From Portunus trituberculatus (taxonomy: Eukaryota > Arthropoda > Malacostraca > Decapoda > Portunidae): 64,000 bases of DNA. Made by a program: the position numbers and the translations under genes. The stretch covers positions 7,757,037 to 7,821,036 of the forward strand of contig NC_059256.1 of assembly GCF_017591435.1 (NCBI RefSeq), in the 5' to 3' direction. Within the stretch, counting starts at the first letter, position 1. Each line of letters begins with the position of its first letter. Positions 1 to 11,525 of the stretch are shown in pieces. Below the pieces are notes generated by a model. The model worked only from the letters and a program-made list of their open reading frames with translations. It was not told the DNA's origin and did no database searches.

Positions 1-1905
1 CTGGTCGAAAATGTCTCTCCTTGGCTGGAAATTCCTGCGCTGATGAAGCCTGTGTTGATGTTGCTCGGCCATCTTGCTGCCTTGTGACTGCTTCCAACTC
101 CCTTGGACACCGTTTTCATTCTCCCAAGCGGAGCGCGACTTGGGACTTACCACAAGACGTTGGGATAAGCCACAAGGATTTTCTCACAGTTGGAAGTAGT
201 CTCAAGTGCTTAGGACTTCCCCCCAGCCCTTGGAACTTTTGATAAATACCAGCCCAGATCTTGTTGAAAGAAGTAACTAAAAGATACAGGGTTGTGACCA
301 CAGCTAGGAAAAGGAGGCAACACACAGACTTCACCAACCCTATCTTCTGTAGAAGTCAAGACTAAATCAAGTATATTACCAGAAGGAACAAATGTAGACT
401 CCCTCACCCACTGAGTTAATCCCAGAACCCAAAAAACGGTGGTAGAATTGGAGTTCAGTGGGTGGAAGACCTCTACAAGTGGTATCAGTAGCCCATTGAA
501 TTTCAGGGAGATTAAAGTCACCCATTACAACAATTTCTTTCCCAGAACAAAAGTTAGCCAAGAAATGCAAAAAGCCAGCATTTTCATTGGCAGTATATGA
601 GGGGAGGGACAGTAAACAATTAGTACATAGAAATTCAAAGCTGGAAGAAAAATTGCGAGTGTGTTAGGAGTGTGTGTGTCAACTTCAGTGAAACATATAT
701 ATACTAACTCCGTGTTTATGAACTGAACCCTCAACATCCTTTCTGACAAACACATAGCTGAGCAGGTCGACAAATGACGCAGGAACACATGATAGTAATG
801 GCCAAGTTTCACTAATACCTGAGATAGATAATGTGTGATCAGTTAAAAAAGTAAACAAATAATTTAACTTATTCCTAAGAGCGTTAACATTAACATGTGC
901 AGTTGACAATGAAAAATGGTGCAATGATGAATGAGGTGTCCCAGAGGCAATACTTAAATGTTTAAAGAAAGCCAAGTAGGAGGAGGTTGAGCTGAGGAAG
1001 TGTCAGCAGGAGGATGGGTGATGTCAGTAGCAGCACCATCTGTGGGAGCATTTCTATGTGCTCTTCTAAGCTGTAACTTTTGCCTCTGATTATATGTTAA
1101 ATCTCTATGTACATAAACCTTATCAAATTGACTAGAACCCTTGAGTTTGAGTTTGTGAGACTCGCTCAAAAATTATTTTCTTTCTGCATCACTATCAATA
1201 TTACAGCGGAACATTCTTTTCCCTTGGTCAATACAAGTAAAGTTACTTGTATTGTACCTGTTGCTGGTCTGTTGATGAGATAAAAGGAAACATTTATCAA
1301 AAGCTCACTTGCCTGCTGGGATGACATGTTGGAAGGACCATGTAAAATGATAGATTTTGAACACTTTTCTCACCCTCTCATCTCTCTTACCTCCTCATGA
1401 ATCATCAGCCTATGAGTAGACTCAGAGTATGAACTATAAGAAGGCAGGTTTGCTATTTTTATGGTCAAAAGTTGGTTAACAAGTGTGAACCCTGGACATT
1501 TGATCAGAGAGAGAACAAAGTGCCGTAACCATCTCAGACAATTGTTTAAATGAATCTAGGTGGCCACAATCTGGACTACTACCACCCCTCAACAAAGGAC
1601 AATTGGGCTGTCCACTTCCCAGTCAACATTACAGTCACACAAAGAGAATGCCCTTACTGTCAAGTGCAACAATGTCATTGATCAGGGTGGCAGGCAAGCC
1701 CATACTCATAGATTGGGGGCGGAACCAGCCATCACATTTGTCACAACCTATCACCTCATCACCCACCAGAGCTGTACCTGTGCCACACATAACTGGGCCA
1801 GCTCCATCCGAGACAACACCAGGACAAGCAACACTTGGTACAGCAGAAGACTTAACAGAATTAACCAACAATCGTCACAAGCAAATGGCTGATTGTGATT
1901 GTCAC
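1..1905 (-). mobile_element. CR1-like LINE fragment (ORF1 zinc finger, ORF1 C-terminus, endonuclease)
   Basis: Reading the minus strand from right to left gives a coherent but broken non-LTR element. At about 1871-1635 there is a PHD-like segment (GCDKCDGWF followed by MGLP), as found in ORF1 of some invertebrate LINEs. At 1169-954 lies an ORF1 C-terminal stretch containing KVYVHRDLTYNQRQKLQLRR. From about 975 to 210 come apurinic-type endonuclease pieces: the N-terminal part with GISETW, then the catalytic-type motif VVMGDFNLPEIQW, then NILDLVLTS. They fall in several frames, so the copy is dead. The reverse transcriptase is not in the window; it would lie beyond position 1 or is lost. The clade assignment (CR1/Jockey group) is inferred from motif style only. 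Confidence 0.75.
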
Positions 1906-1985
1906 AGGGGGTGGGGCTGAGCACTGTGGTGTCATTGAACTCACAGAACAGGACAACTGCTGATTGCTTTGGCCAGGGCCAGGCT

Positions 1986-3052
1986 TTTATTTTTTTTATT
2001 TTTTTATTTTTTTTTTTTTTTTTCATGTAGGAAATAGGGCCAGCCAAGGGCAAAAAGAAGAATGATTAAAAAAAGAGGCCCACTTGAGTGCTGGCTCTCT
2101 AAAAAGTGTGAAAAGCGAAAGGATCATCCAAAGTTGGGGAGCAAATGCCTCGATACCTCCCTCTTAAAAAAAGACAAGTCGTAGGAATTCGGAAATACAG
2201 ATGCAGGGAGGGAGTTCCAGAGTTTACCAGTGAAAGGGATGAATGACGGAGAGTACTGGTTAACTTTTGCATTAGAAAGTTGGACAGAATAGGGATGAGA
2301 GGAAGAAGAAAGCCTTGTGCAGCAAGGCCGCAGGAGAAGGGGAGACATGCAGTTAGCAAGATCAGTAGAACAGTTACCATGAAAACAGCAATAAAAGATA
2401 GAAAAGGATGCAACATTCTGGCAGTGAGAAAGAGGCTGAAGACAGTCAGTCAGAGGAGTGGAGTTGATGAGACGAAGAGCTTTTGATTCCACCTTATCAA
2501 GCAAAACTGTGTGACTGGAAACCCCCAAACATGAGAAGAGTACTCCATACAGGGACGGATAAGGCCCTTATACAGAGTAAGCAGTTGGAGGGGCGAAAAA
2601 AAACTGTTGGAGACGCCTCAGAACACCTGACTTCATACAAGTTGTTTTAGCAAGAGATGAGATGTGGAGTTTCCAGTTAAGACAGGCAGACCGAGGTTAT
2701 TCATTGTGGAAGAGAGAGACAGTTGAGTGTCATTGAAGAGGGGATAGTTGTCAGGAAGGTTGTGTCAAGTTGATAGATGGAGGAATTGAGTTTTTGAGGC
2801 ATTGAAAACTACTAGATTTTCTCTCCCCCCAATTGGAAATCTTAGAAAGATCGAAAGTCAGGCATTCTGTGGCGTCCCTGCCTGGTCTGTTGACTTCCTG
2901 AAGGATTGGTCGTCTCTGAAAGGACTTGGAAAGATGTTGGGTGGTATCATCAGTGTAGGAGTGGATAGGGCAAGAAGTTTGGTTAAGGTCATTAATGAAT
3001 AATAGAAAGAGAGTGGATGACAGGACAGAACCCTGAGGAACACCACTATTAA
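1986..3052 (-). mobile_element. Jockey/CR1-type LINE, copy A, 5'-truncated 3' end
   Basis: This is the 3' third of a LINE family present at least six times here (also near 19.3, 24.4, 30.2, 52.9 and 60.7 kb). On the minus strand it runs from a reverse-transcriptase stretch (SGVPQGSVLS, then FINDLNQTSCPIHSYTDDTT) to the C-terminal domain (VNQYSPSFIPFTGKLWNSLP, then KREVSRHLL) and ends in a 3' UTR and an A-rich tail, seen as T-runs at 1986-2025. Several frameshifts separate these parts. Homology to the other copies stops exactly at a TTAA at 3049-3052, where an unrelated sequence beginning CCCTTTCAGGGGG starts. This may be an insertion boundary. Confidence 0.85.
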
Positions 3053-3960
3053 CCCTTTCAGGGGGCAAATAGGATTTTGGGTCATGTCTGTGAGACGCAA
3101 ATTCAGCCAAAAAATTGTGGTTTGCAAAAATAAAAAAAATCAATATTCTCATGCATAATAGAGTGTTATGCATCTACTGTAAAAAAAATTAGGTCTCTAT
3201 TCACCCTGGAAAGTGATGCAATAATGATGGGAAGTTGGCTTTCTGGTGGTACGTTGTGCGCTGTTGAGTATTGTCATCGATGCAGGTGGTTATTTTCCGC
3301 CGCAACTTGTGCAGGTGTTCTCACTAAATTACACAGAATTTTCCGCCTGATTTGAACTGCAGTTGTTCAGAACTGCTCCAGAATGTGCTAGGGTAATTAT
3401 TTTTCACACCTGTGCATACATTATGCCCACACAAATAATATGAAATACGTTTTCAGAGTGTTTTCTTGATGTACATACTGTCATGAGCGAGGATATGCAT
3501 GCCCATATATGGTAATATACGAAATATACAATATACTACCAATAAGCAAATAATATCTGGCATATCTGCTCTCTAACAACAACATTTGATCATTACTCTT
3601 GTTATTTCTGTAAATAAATGCACAAATAGCCACTAGCGACGTAAAATAATGATAATTGTGAAAAAGGGCCCTTGTTCTTTAAGGCCTCACAGGGCACACA
3701 TGCTGAATAGCCATACACAATGATGCATGTGCTTCAGCACTTCCATTTTCTGCCGACAGTACAAGGTACACCAGCCACCATTCACCAGTCTCTTGCCTGT
3801 GCCAGAAGAACAGAGCACAGCAGCTGTCCACCCTGAAACCTAGCCATAAACAAACCTTTCTTGAACCTTTCCTAACCCACACCAAACATTACTCCAACAT
3901 AATCTCAACTCATCACTGACCTAAGTTACCTAACCTTGCTCTAATGTGATCACTCTTCCA
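3053..3960. other. Intergenic, no gene seen
   Basis: This is AT-rich sequence between LINE copy A and the zinc-finger gene. It begins with CCCTTTCAGGGGG directly after a TTAA, which is the pattern of a piggyBac-type terminus, but I cannot find a matching right end. The short open frames here have no recognisable motifs. A pyrimidine tract followed by AG at about 3961 could be the 3' splice site of the zinc-finger gene. Confidence 0.4.
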
Positions 3961-4025
3961 GGAACGGTAAGGTGGGGAAGCAGCAGCAGTAGCAGCAGCA
4001 GCAGTCATCAGCCTCAGGTGTGGGG

Positions 4026-6224
4026 ATGCACAGGCATGGTGGTGGCCAGAATAACCTGGAAACAGGCAGTTCTCTCCATAGAGGAGAGAGCAAGTTTGAG
4101 TGCCAGCAGTGTGGCAAAACTTTAATATCCAGACAGGGCTTTTGGCAACACACCCTGACACACAAAGGTGTAAGGAAATATAAGTGTAATGAGTGTGGAA
4201 AAAAATTTATGCAAAAGTCTCACCTTGCCTCACACAGCCTGACACACAGTGGTGTTAGAAATTATGAGTGTAATGAATGTGGGAAGAAATTTATCCAAAA
4301 GTCTTCCCTCACCACACACAGCCTGACACACAGTGGTGTTAAGAATTATGAGTGTGGTGACTGTGGTAAGAAATTTACTCAAAAGTTTTCCCTCACCCAG
4401 GGCCCCCGCATGGGGGGGGAAAAAGGTACTACAGTACCGGGGCCCGGCAGTCCAGGGGGGCCCGGGCCCGTGATAGCAACCTGAATTTGATAGTTGAAAA
4501 AAGAAAAGCCCAAATACTAAAGGGGCAGCTTAAAGAAAAGTACCGCTAGTAAAACTGAAAAAAAAAAAAAAAATACAGTGCTTCAACTGTGCTTGTTATA
4601 TTCAAAGTTAAATTGCATCTACATTTTATGAAAACAACGATTTTCCATTAGTCACCCGTCTCCCGTCAGTACAGTTGCAGGTTTTCTGTTATACTCAATT
4701 CGTTGTGCAAATTCACATGTAAGTAAGTCTTTCGCTCATTGCAACATTAATTAATTATTGACAAAATATTATTATTATTGATTTTGTAAGTTTCACTGTT
4801 TCACAAAGTGAACATAACTATCAGCTTGATTGCAGAAATTTTTGGTTTTAAATTTACCGTTCGAATACGAGTGCTGTCATTGCTGCCTCTCAGTCTCAGC
4901 TGATCAGCTGGTGTGACCTGCTGCGTGTGTCTGCCTCCACGAGGCATCACGGCATGACTTTACTTGCTTGGTTTGTAAAAGTATTGCTTATATCTTTATT
5001 ACTACACAGTTTTCAGACATCGGATCATTGAGATCATTTACTTACATAAGCTCAACGTGGATTGATAAATAAAGCCTCGAGAAATGAGTGCTAATGGTTT
5101 ACTTTCAGTTACTGTTTACGAATTTGTTATTATAGCATTCGCAATTTTTCATTAAAATTTTAAAGCACACTTGAGTGCTTGCTGTTCGCCTGTTCCCTAG
5201 TTAATGAATTTGGTCCCGCCCGCGTGCCAATCACTCCAGCCCCGACCGTTCTGCCCAAGCTCTACAAACTGAAGGTCAGAGAGGAAACATTAATTAATTT
5301 CAAATGTCATTAATTGAATATTATATTTCCAATTAGGCCTACCCATACTTAAAATACAGATCAAATAAATAAATTTGACATTTTCCTGTCATTTATACTT
5401 AAACCACCTACACTGCACTTAAGCATTTTTAACTGCACGAGGAGTTCGAGGAGTAGGTATTTCCAGATTTTTTTTAAAGGGGCGGGGCCCGGGATTCCCA
5501 AAAGTACTGGGGCCCAAAAGGGTGGTGCTTGGGCACTGCCCTCACCATACACAGCCAGACACACAGTGGTATTAAGAATCATGAGTGTGGGAAGAAATTT
5601 AGCCACAAGTCTTACTTCACTACACACAGCCTGACACACAGTGGTATTATGAATTATGAGTGTGATGAGTGTGGGAAGAAATTTTGCCGCAAGTCTTCCC
5701 TCACCACACACAGCCTGACACACAGTGGTGTAAGGAATCATGAGTGTCATGAGTGTGGGAAGAAATTTAATATCAAATCTAACCTCACCAAACACATCTT
5801 GACACACAGTGGTGTTAAAAATTATGAGTGTTTTGAGTGTGGGAAGAAATTTACCCACAAGTCTAATCTCACCAAACACATCCTGACACACAGTGGTGTT
5901 AAAAATTATGAGTGTGGAAAAAGATTTACCCGCAAGTCAAGTCTCACCACACACACCCTGACACACAGTGGTGTTAGAAATTATGAGTGTTATGAGTGTG
6001 GGAAGAAATTTACCCACAAGTCTTACCTCACCTCACACACCTTGACACACAGTGGTGTTAGGAATTATGAGTGTGATGAGTGTGGCAAAAAATTTCTTAC
6101 TACTTCAAGTCTCAATAGACATGCCTTCAGACACACTGGGCTGAGAGAGTTCAAGTGTGATAACTGTAGCAAATGTTTCAAGACAAAGGCTGACATTGCC
6201 CAGCACATGAAAGTCCACTTTTGA
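4026..6224 (+). pseudogene. C2H2 zinc-finger protein gene interrupted by a hAT-like element
   Basis: The gene encodes tandem C2H2 (Krueppel-type) fingers, a nucleic-acid-binding array normally found in nuclear regulators. I count twelve finger units joined by THSGV(R/K)NYEC linkers. Fingers 1-4 start before position 4390 and the rest follow 5547. An in-frame TAG at 3990-3992 precedes the first ATG at 4026; an upstream exon is possible because an acceptor-like AG lies near 3961. Finger 4 is cut between its Cys pair and its His pair by the element at 4398-5538. The insert plus one 8-bp duplicate is 1149 bp, a multiple of three, and both halves are in the same frame, so the ancestral frame would read through to the TGA at 6222-6224 and give about 349 residues. 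In the present genome translation would stop at 4482-4484, inside the element. Fingers 5 and 9 each lack one Cys of the CxxC pair. The gene is broken as drawn; it would be functional only if the element were spliced out or absent from other alleles. Confidence 0.85.
4398..5538. mobile_element. hAT-like non-autonomous element with 8-bp target duplication
   Basis: The element is 1141 bp and begins CAGGGCCCCC and ends GGGCACTG, so the two termini start CAGGGCCC and CAGTGCCC when read inward. The host octamer CCCTCACC occurs at 4390-4397 and again at 5539-5546. An 8-bp duplication with CAG-type ends is the hallmark of the hAT superfamily. The interior is AT-rich, contains an A-run near 4560 and has no transposase frame, so it must rely on an enzyme from elsewhere. 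GC-rich subterminal stretches at both ends resemble each other in inverted orientation. A retained intron is an alternative, but there is no GT...AG at the boundaries. Confidence 0.88.
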
Positions 6225-6536
6225 GGTGGTGTGTCATGTGGATAAGTGGGACCACACCTGTGCCTATGGTGGTGGTTTTAGTGGTGTGAGGGAGTAATGG
6301 CCCCAGCAGTTTTCTGTGGTGGTTGACGGCAGTGGTGGTGTAAGGGAATAATGTCCCCAGCAGTTGTTATGGTGGCAGTGCTTGTATGACTCGGTAAATG
6401 CATATGTGTGCAGTAAACCTTTGTTTGTGTATACCCTTAGTGTTTCTGTGCATTCACCCAGGTGTTGTGGTATATAGATCTAAATTTCATAGAAATATAA
6501 TCTACTATATATTTTTCAATTATCCCTCAATGTGTG

Positions 6537-6567
<31 letters not shown>

Positions 6568-6860
6568 GCATGCAAGGAGGAAAATAAGGAGATAAATAAG
6601 GAGATACCTTTGATAAGGGATTATTTTCTTATAAAGTCTTCATTACCTGCCTGAGTGAAAGAGAAACATTACCACAAACACTCCAAAGAAGTGTGAGAAG
6701 AATAAGTCAGTGAGTGAGTGAGGGAGGGAAGCCTGGATTAGGATCCCTGCAGGAGTGACCTACGATAATTATTTGTCACAATAACTACTCTATCTCACTA
6801 CTTGCAAGCCTCCCTTTCTCCCCTGGCTACACTGCACATCACTTTCAGCTTTCTGTCACC
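6225..6860 (+). other. 3' flank of zinc-finger gene with TG/T microsatellite
   Basis: This is probable 3' UTR and flank. It holds imperfect repeats of GTGGTGGTTTTAGTGGTGTG-like sequence near 6260-6375 and a (TG)n run followed by a T-run at about 6533-6567. No coding frame with recognisable content is seen. Confidence 0.45.
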
Positions 6861-6865
6861 CATCT

Positions 6866-6985
6866 AATGCAAGAGTTAACCAATATTCTCATAATTGTTC
6901 ATCCCTTTTGCTGGTAACTCTGAAACTCCCTGCCTGCCTCTGCATCATTGAAACAAAGAGGTTTGTAAGAGAATGATGAAGATCA
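6866..6985 (+). mobile_element. Decayed LINE C-terminal fragment
   Basis: The stretch starts CTAATGCAAGAGTTAACC and continues with a TGGTAACTCTGAAACTCCCT block. Both match the coding sequence for the LNARVNQY and GKLWNSLP segments of the Jockey/CR1-type LINE family in this window. It is heavily diverged and short. It lies on the plus strand, opposite to copies A and B. Confidence 0.6.
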
Positions 6986-7227
6986 GAAAACTGGAGGAAG
7001 AAGAAACAGCAGGTGGGTTTTAATGTAGAGGTCGGTCACTGGTCCCACAGTTCCCTGGAGAAGCACATGCTAAAACTGATGTATACTTAATGCCACAACG
7101 TGTTTAAGCTAACAGAATTCATGGGATGTGGTGATGAACATTCTACATAACAATCAATATAGCTTAAATACTCGCAACTGTGCTTTCAATATTTATATAT
7201 TCGCTCATAATATCCTCCTACATACAG

Positions 7228-7300
7228 CAATACTCCACTTAACGAACAGGATAATCGTAGAGTGAAAATAGACTTGTGAAACTGCCTCTGTCGCTGTACA
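7228..7300. mobile_element. Isolated terminus of a Tigger-type element
   Basis: After a TA the sequence reads CAGCAATACTCCACTTAACG, nearly identical to the terminal inverted repeat of the element ending at 44107. Only one end is visible. The rest has decayed or was deleted before the MULE-like coding region begins at 7318. Confidence 0.65.
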
Positions 7301-7314
7301 TTGTTAATACATTC

Positions 7315-7635
7315 TTATTTCTCTTCATGATCCATCAGTTCGGCACAGCAGTTTAGAAATTCTGATGTTGTTATGGATTTGTTCTCATATTTCATCCAGA
7401 GCTCAAGGTCAATTTGCTTTTTGATAGCATGCTTCCTTTGGTATCTATGCATTTTCTTTTGTTTAACTAGTTTTACAATAATAGGAATTCTACTAGATTC
7501 ATCATGGAGAATACTAATTAAGAAGTACATGCTAATTGAATTGGTTTTTGCTACCCTGTTAATCTGGTGCCACCCTTCTACATCGTTGTTAGTCCGAACA
7601 GGGCGCTTGTAACAGCTCCAAGAATGTGGAGGATG
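7315..7635 (-). pseudogene. MULE-type transposase gene, C-terminal part (separated by LINE insertion)
   Basis: On the minus strand this encodes HPPHSWSCYKRPVRTNNDVEGWH and a charged tail ending LMDHEEK before a stop at 7315-7317. The R-T-N-N-x-x-E-x-W-H signature is typical of the C-terminal region of MULE/FLYWCH-type transposase-like proteins widespread in invertebrates. The upstream coding part lies beyond the LINE at 7636-13584; the 15-bp target duplication AGAATGTGGAGGATG is at 7621-7635. Codons upstream of 7635 in this frame belong to the 3' end of the LINE, not to the original protein. Whether this was an active transposon or a domesticated gene cannot be told. Confidence 0.75.
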
Positions 7636-7933
7636 GATGGATTTTAAATCAGACGCCGCAACATCAAAGGTCATTTGGGGCCGCTTAAATAATTTAAAAT
7701 GTCAGAATTGTTAAAAAAACTATTTAAAACAATTAAAGACAATGCAATAGCTAAAAACTAAAAAAGAAAAAAAACTAAATAAAACATTAAAATACATATA
7801 ATAAAATAAGAATAAAATTCAAAGCTTTGGGAGAAGGCCAGCTTCTCCCAAAAACCTAAAAACGTCATGGCCCTGGACCAGGCACTCTGGTCCAAGGACC
7901 TTTGAGATATAATAGACACCAGAGGTAGTGTTG

Positions 7934-10900
7934 TCATAACTCGATCAAACTAGGGCACTCTTCCAACAGGTGCCGCATGGTGAGCGGCACCAAGCAGTCA
8001 TCACAGTAAGGCTGAGGGTCCCTGGTCAACAGGTACCTTTGTGTAAGGTAGGTGTGACCTATACGCAATTGCGCCAAGAAAGTCTGTGCACTGCGATCCC
8101 GGATATAGGTGTATGTCCACTGAGGGATAGAGGAAGTAGTGATCTCTCCCATTTTCGAGGTTGCGACCCCCATTAGCCATCTCCTCTGCCAAATTGCTGC
8201 AACTGCCTCACGAATTAGAGGAAATACATCTCGAAAAGGAACAGGGGCAGGAGATGGAGCGCGACTTGCTGCCTCTTTAGCGAGGCGATCTGCGTGTTCA
8301 TTCCCTGGAACACCTACATGACCAGGGACCCAACAGAACCCAACATGATATCCTCTTCTGGTAAGTAGATAGAGCCATTCCAGGGCTGATAAAACCAATG
8401 GGTAAAGGGAAATAAAAGAGGAGAGAGCAGTAAGAGCACTGCGACAGTCACTAAAAATTGTAAAAGACGAAACCGGGTGAGTAAAAACTATCTGCAAAGC
8501 TAGGAAAATGGCAGACAGCTCCACAGTAAAGACGGATGCCACCGAAGGAAGGCTGCCAGACTTATATAAAGAGGGGAAAACCACACTAAACCCAATGCCT
8601 GCGTCGGATTTGGAACCATCAATAAAAACGGGAATGTCATCAGAATGGATAAAAAAAAAAGTGTTCTGTGTGGGACAAAGCTGGCAGAAAATCCTTCTTG
8701 CCATCCATGCCAGGAGGGCATAATGAAACAACCGGAAGCTGCCAATAACCAACTCGGAGCCGGAAAGAGTAGACGGGTGGGGTCGATAGACAAGTCCATC
8801 ATGAGGTGTGCCACTCGAAGGCCAAAAGGTTTAGGTAGACTCGGTCGAGTGACATACGCCTGTAAACGCGAGTCCCGCAATTTTGACAGACAAGGGACAG
8901 AATCAGGAAGACGGTGGTTGCGAAACCAAAACCGGAGCATCGAAGACTGGCGCCGGAGGTCGAGTGGCCAGAAACCAGCATCCACTAGAAGGCTAGGTAT
9001 TGGTGATGTCCGAAATGCACCCATAGCCAAGCGGATCCCAGCATGATGCACGGAGTCAAGCGTGCGTAGTCGTGCATCTGTTGCGGATGAGTAGATCTCA
9101 CAACCATATTCCAGCTTGGGAAGTATAAGTGTACCGTGAAGAAGCAGCAACCTGTCTGCACCCCAAGAGGTGTGACTTAAAACCTGAAGAAGGGATAATG
9201 CCTGCCGACAAGACGCCTCAAGAGAACGGAAATGGGGAACCCAAGTGAGACGGTTGTCAAATAAAAGGCCAAGATATCGAGTCACCTCCACGCATGAGAG
9301 GCGTCTATTGGCGAGGTATAAATCAGGGTCTGGATGGACACCACGGTTGCGACAAAAATGCATGATTATGGTCTTCGAGATGGAGGATCGAAAACCGTTC
9401 ATGTTGGCCCAACTGGACACCCTATTGATCGCCAGTTGGAGCTTGCGCTCAATCAGTGACATCCTAGCAGCAGCAAAAGAAATACATAAATCATCAACAT
9501 ATAAGGAGCTGTGAATGCCATCTTGAAGAGTATCTATCACACCATTAATGGCGACTGCGAATAGTGTAACACTAAGAATACTTCCCTGTGGGACACCATC
9601 AATTACAGCAGTAGCCTCGGAGAGAACACTCCCAACTCAAACCCGTAAAAGACATCTGGATAAAAACTGTTGAATAGAAATAGGAAGGTGGCCACGAAGG
9701 CCAAAATTAAACAAGACTGTAAAATGCCATGACACCAAGCCATGTCGTAGGCCTTCTCCAGGTCAAAGAAGACCGTTATTTGATGGTGGCGATTAGCGAA
9801 CGCCTCACAAATAGAAGACTCAAGGGATAAAAGAGCATCAGTAGTAGACCTCATCTTTCGGAAGCCGTACTGTACCAATAACAAGTACTTCCCCCTCTCC
9901 AAGTACCATATGAGTCTTACATTTACCATCTTTTCTAACACTTTACAAATGCAGGATGTCAAAGATATAGGACGGTAGTTCGTAACCTGCATACTATCTT
10001 TCCCAGGCTTCGGAAATGGGAGAACCACTGCGACAGCCCAAGAAGATGGAAAGTCACCGGTATGCCAAATCATATTATAAAGATTTAATAAAAGGTAAAG
10101 GCACTGTCAGACATGTGGTGCAAGAAGGCATAAGGAATATCATCTGGCCCAGAAGAGTCATGACACTGGGACAAAGCAGTCCGCAACTCGGAGGCAGAGA
10201 GGGGGATATTATAAGACCCCTCCACTGGAAGAAAAATGTATGCCGAGAGATTCCATTCTCTAGCGGTGACGTGCGCCCGGGGCTGCAGGATGCCTCCGGG
10301 AAACACTGGCAAAGTGCTCCGTGAAGAGGTCAGCAACAGTCCTAGGGTCTGCCACCGTCCGCCCAGCAGACAACAAAACTGGTGGGGAAGGAGCAGAATA
10401 CTTCCCAGCAATTCCGCGGACTTTGTTAAAGACATCCGTAAGAGGAGTGCGGGCATTAATAGAAGAGACATAGGCTTTACAAGAGGCTCTTTGTGCCTCT
10501 TTCATAACGCGGCGGGTCCGAGCTCGGCAGCGTCGAAAAGCTTCCAGACACCGGGTCCCCACGATGTCGCCGGAGACGAGAGAAAGCTGCCCATTTCTCT
10601 CACAGCGTTAGAGCATGCTGCGTTCCACCAAGGAACGGGATGCTTAGTAAAGCGACCGGACGTCCTAGGGATTGTCTGAAGCGCTGCGAAATGTAAAAAA
10701 TCAGTAAAATAATCAACAGCCTCAGCACAAGTAGAAAAGTCAGCCATCGGACGGATAAAAGAGCTAAGGTCTGTGAATCGAGGTCAATCTGCTTTGTCTA
10801 AAACCTAGCGTCGGGGCCAGGAGTGTGGCTCAGAGTTCACAGATTCCAATAAAATAGGAAAGTGGTCAGTACCGTGTAAATTAATAATCAAGGAAAGAAT

Positions 10901-11361
10901 TAGATGTAGAGATAGAAAAAGATCAATAGCTGTAAAAGTCCCAGTAGGCCTGTGGAAATGTGCAACATCCCCAGAATTTAAAATCTCCAATCCCTCATCC
11001 TCAATAAAAGAACTGATTAAAACCCCACGAGGATTACTAGCACATTTATCCCACAATGGGTGATGGCCGTTAAAATCTCCCAGCAAGAAGAAAGGCAGAG
11101 TCAGCTGACGTACCAGGCCGTCAAGCTCACCCCTGGAGACAGGAAGCCGAGGAAGGAGATATAAACTACAAATAGTGTAGGATTGTCCCATAAAGACTTA
11201 ACAGCAACCACCTGAATGGGAGAGTTGAATTGTAAGTGGACAACAGGTATATCCTGACGGAATAGAATAGCTGCGCCACCGTGGTGGCCCTGGTCAAGGA
11301 AAGGAGTGCTAAAAAAGGCATGATAGCCAGGAGGACTAGAATAACTACTATCACCTAGCAT
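7934..11361 (-). pseudogene. I-like LINE ORF2: endonuclease, reverse transcriptase, RNase H (broken)
   Basis: Reading right to left on the minus strand: an endonuclease at about 11361-10805 with HHGGAAILFR and the catalytic LLGDFNGHHPLWD, closing with GTDHFPI; a reverse transcriptase at about 10560-8900 with GPDDIPY, NYRPISLTS, GFRKMRSTTDAL, FFDLEKAYD and the active-site SLYVDDLCISF; an RNase H at about 8650-8250 with FIDGSK, the VELSAIFLAL Glu, the FSDCRSA Asp and PGHVGVPGNEHAD; and a C-terminal CDDC...H...C knuckle near 7960-8010. The parts sit in different frames, for example a shift near 10080 and between 9600 and 9540, so no full protein can be made. The product would have nicked DNA and primed reverse transcription of its own RNA. 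Confidence 0.88.
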
Positions 11362-11525
11362 AGTCTCTTGTAGAGCTACACAGGCTGGAGAGAACTCCGA
11401 CAGTAAAGCTCGGAGTTCCCCCCACGAGGCGTGAAGGCCTCAACAGTTCCACAGTAGAAGCTTGAAGATGACTATCTAGGTGCAGTGGACGGGTGAGCCT
11501 TTTGAAGGGGCTGCCTGTGACTCAC

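Noticed and set aside
8500..9540. A host gene in the 346-codon minus frame
   Set aside because: It carries the YVDD reverse-transcriptase motif and belongs to the I-like LINE.
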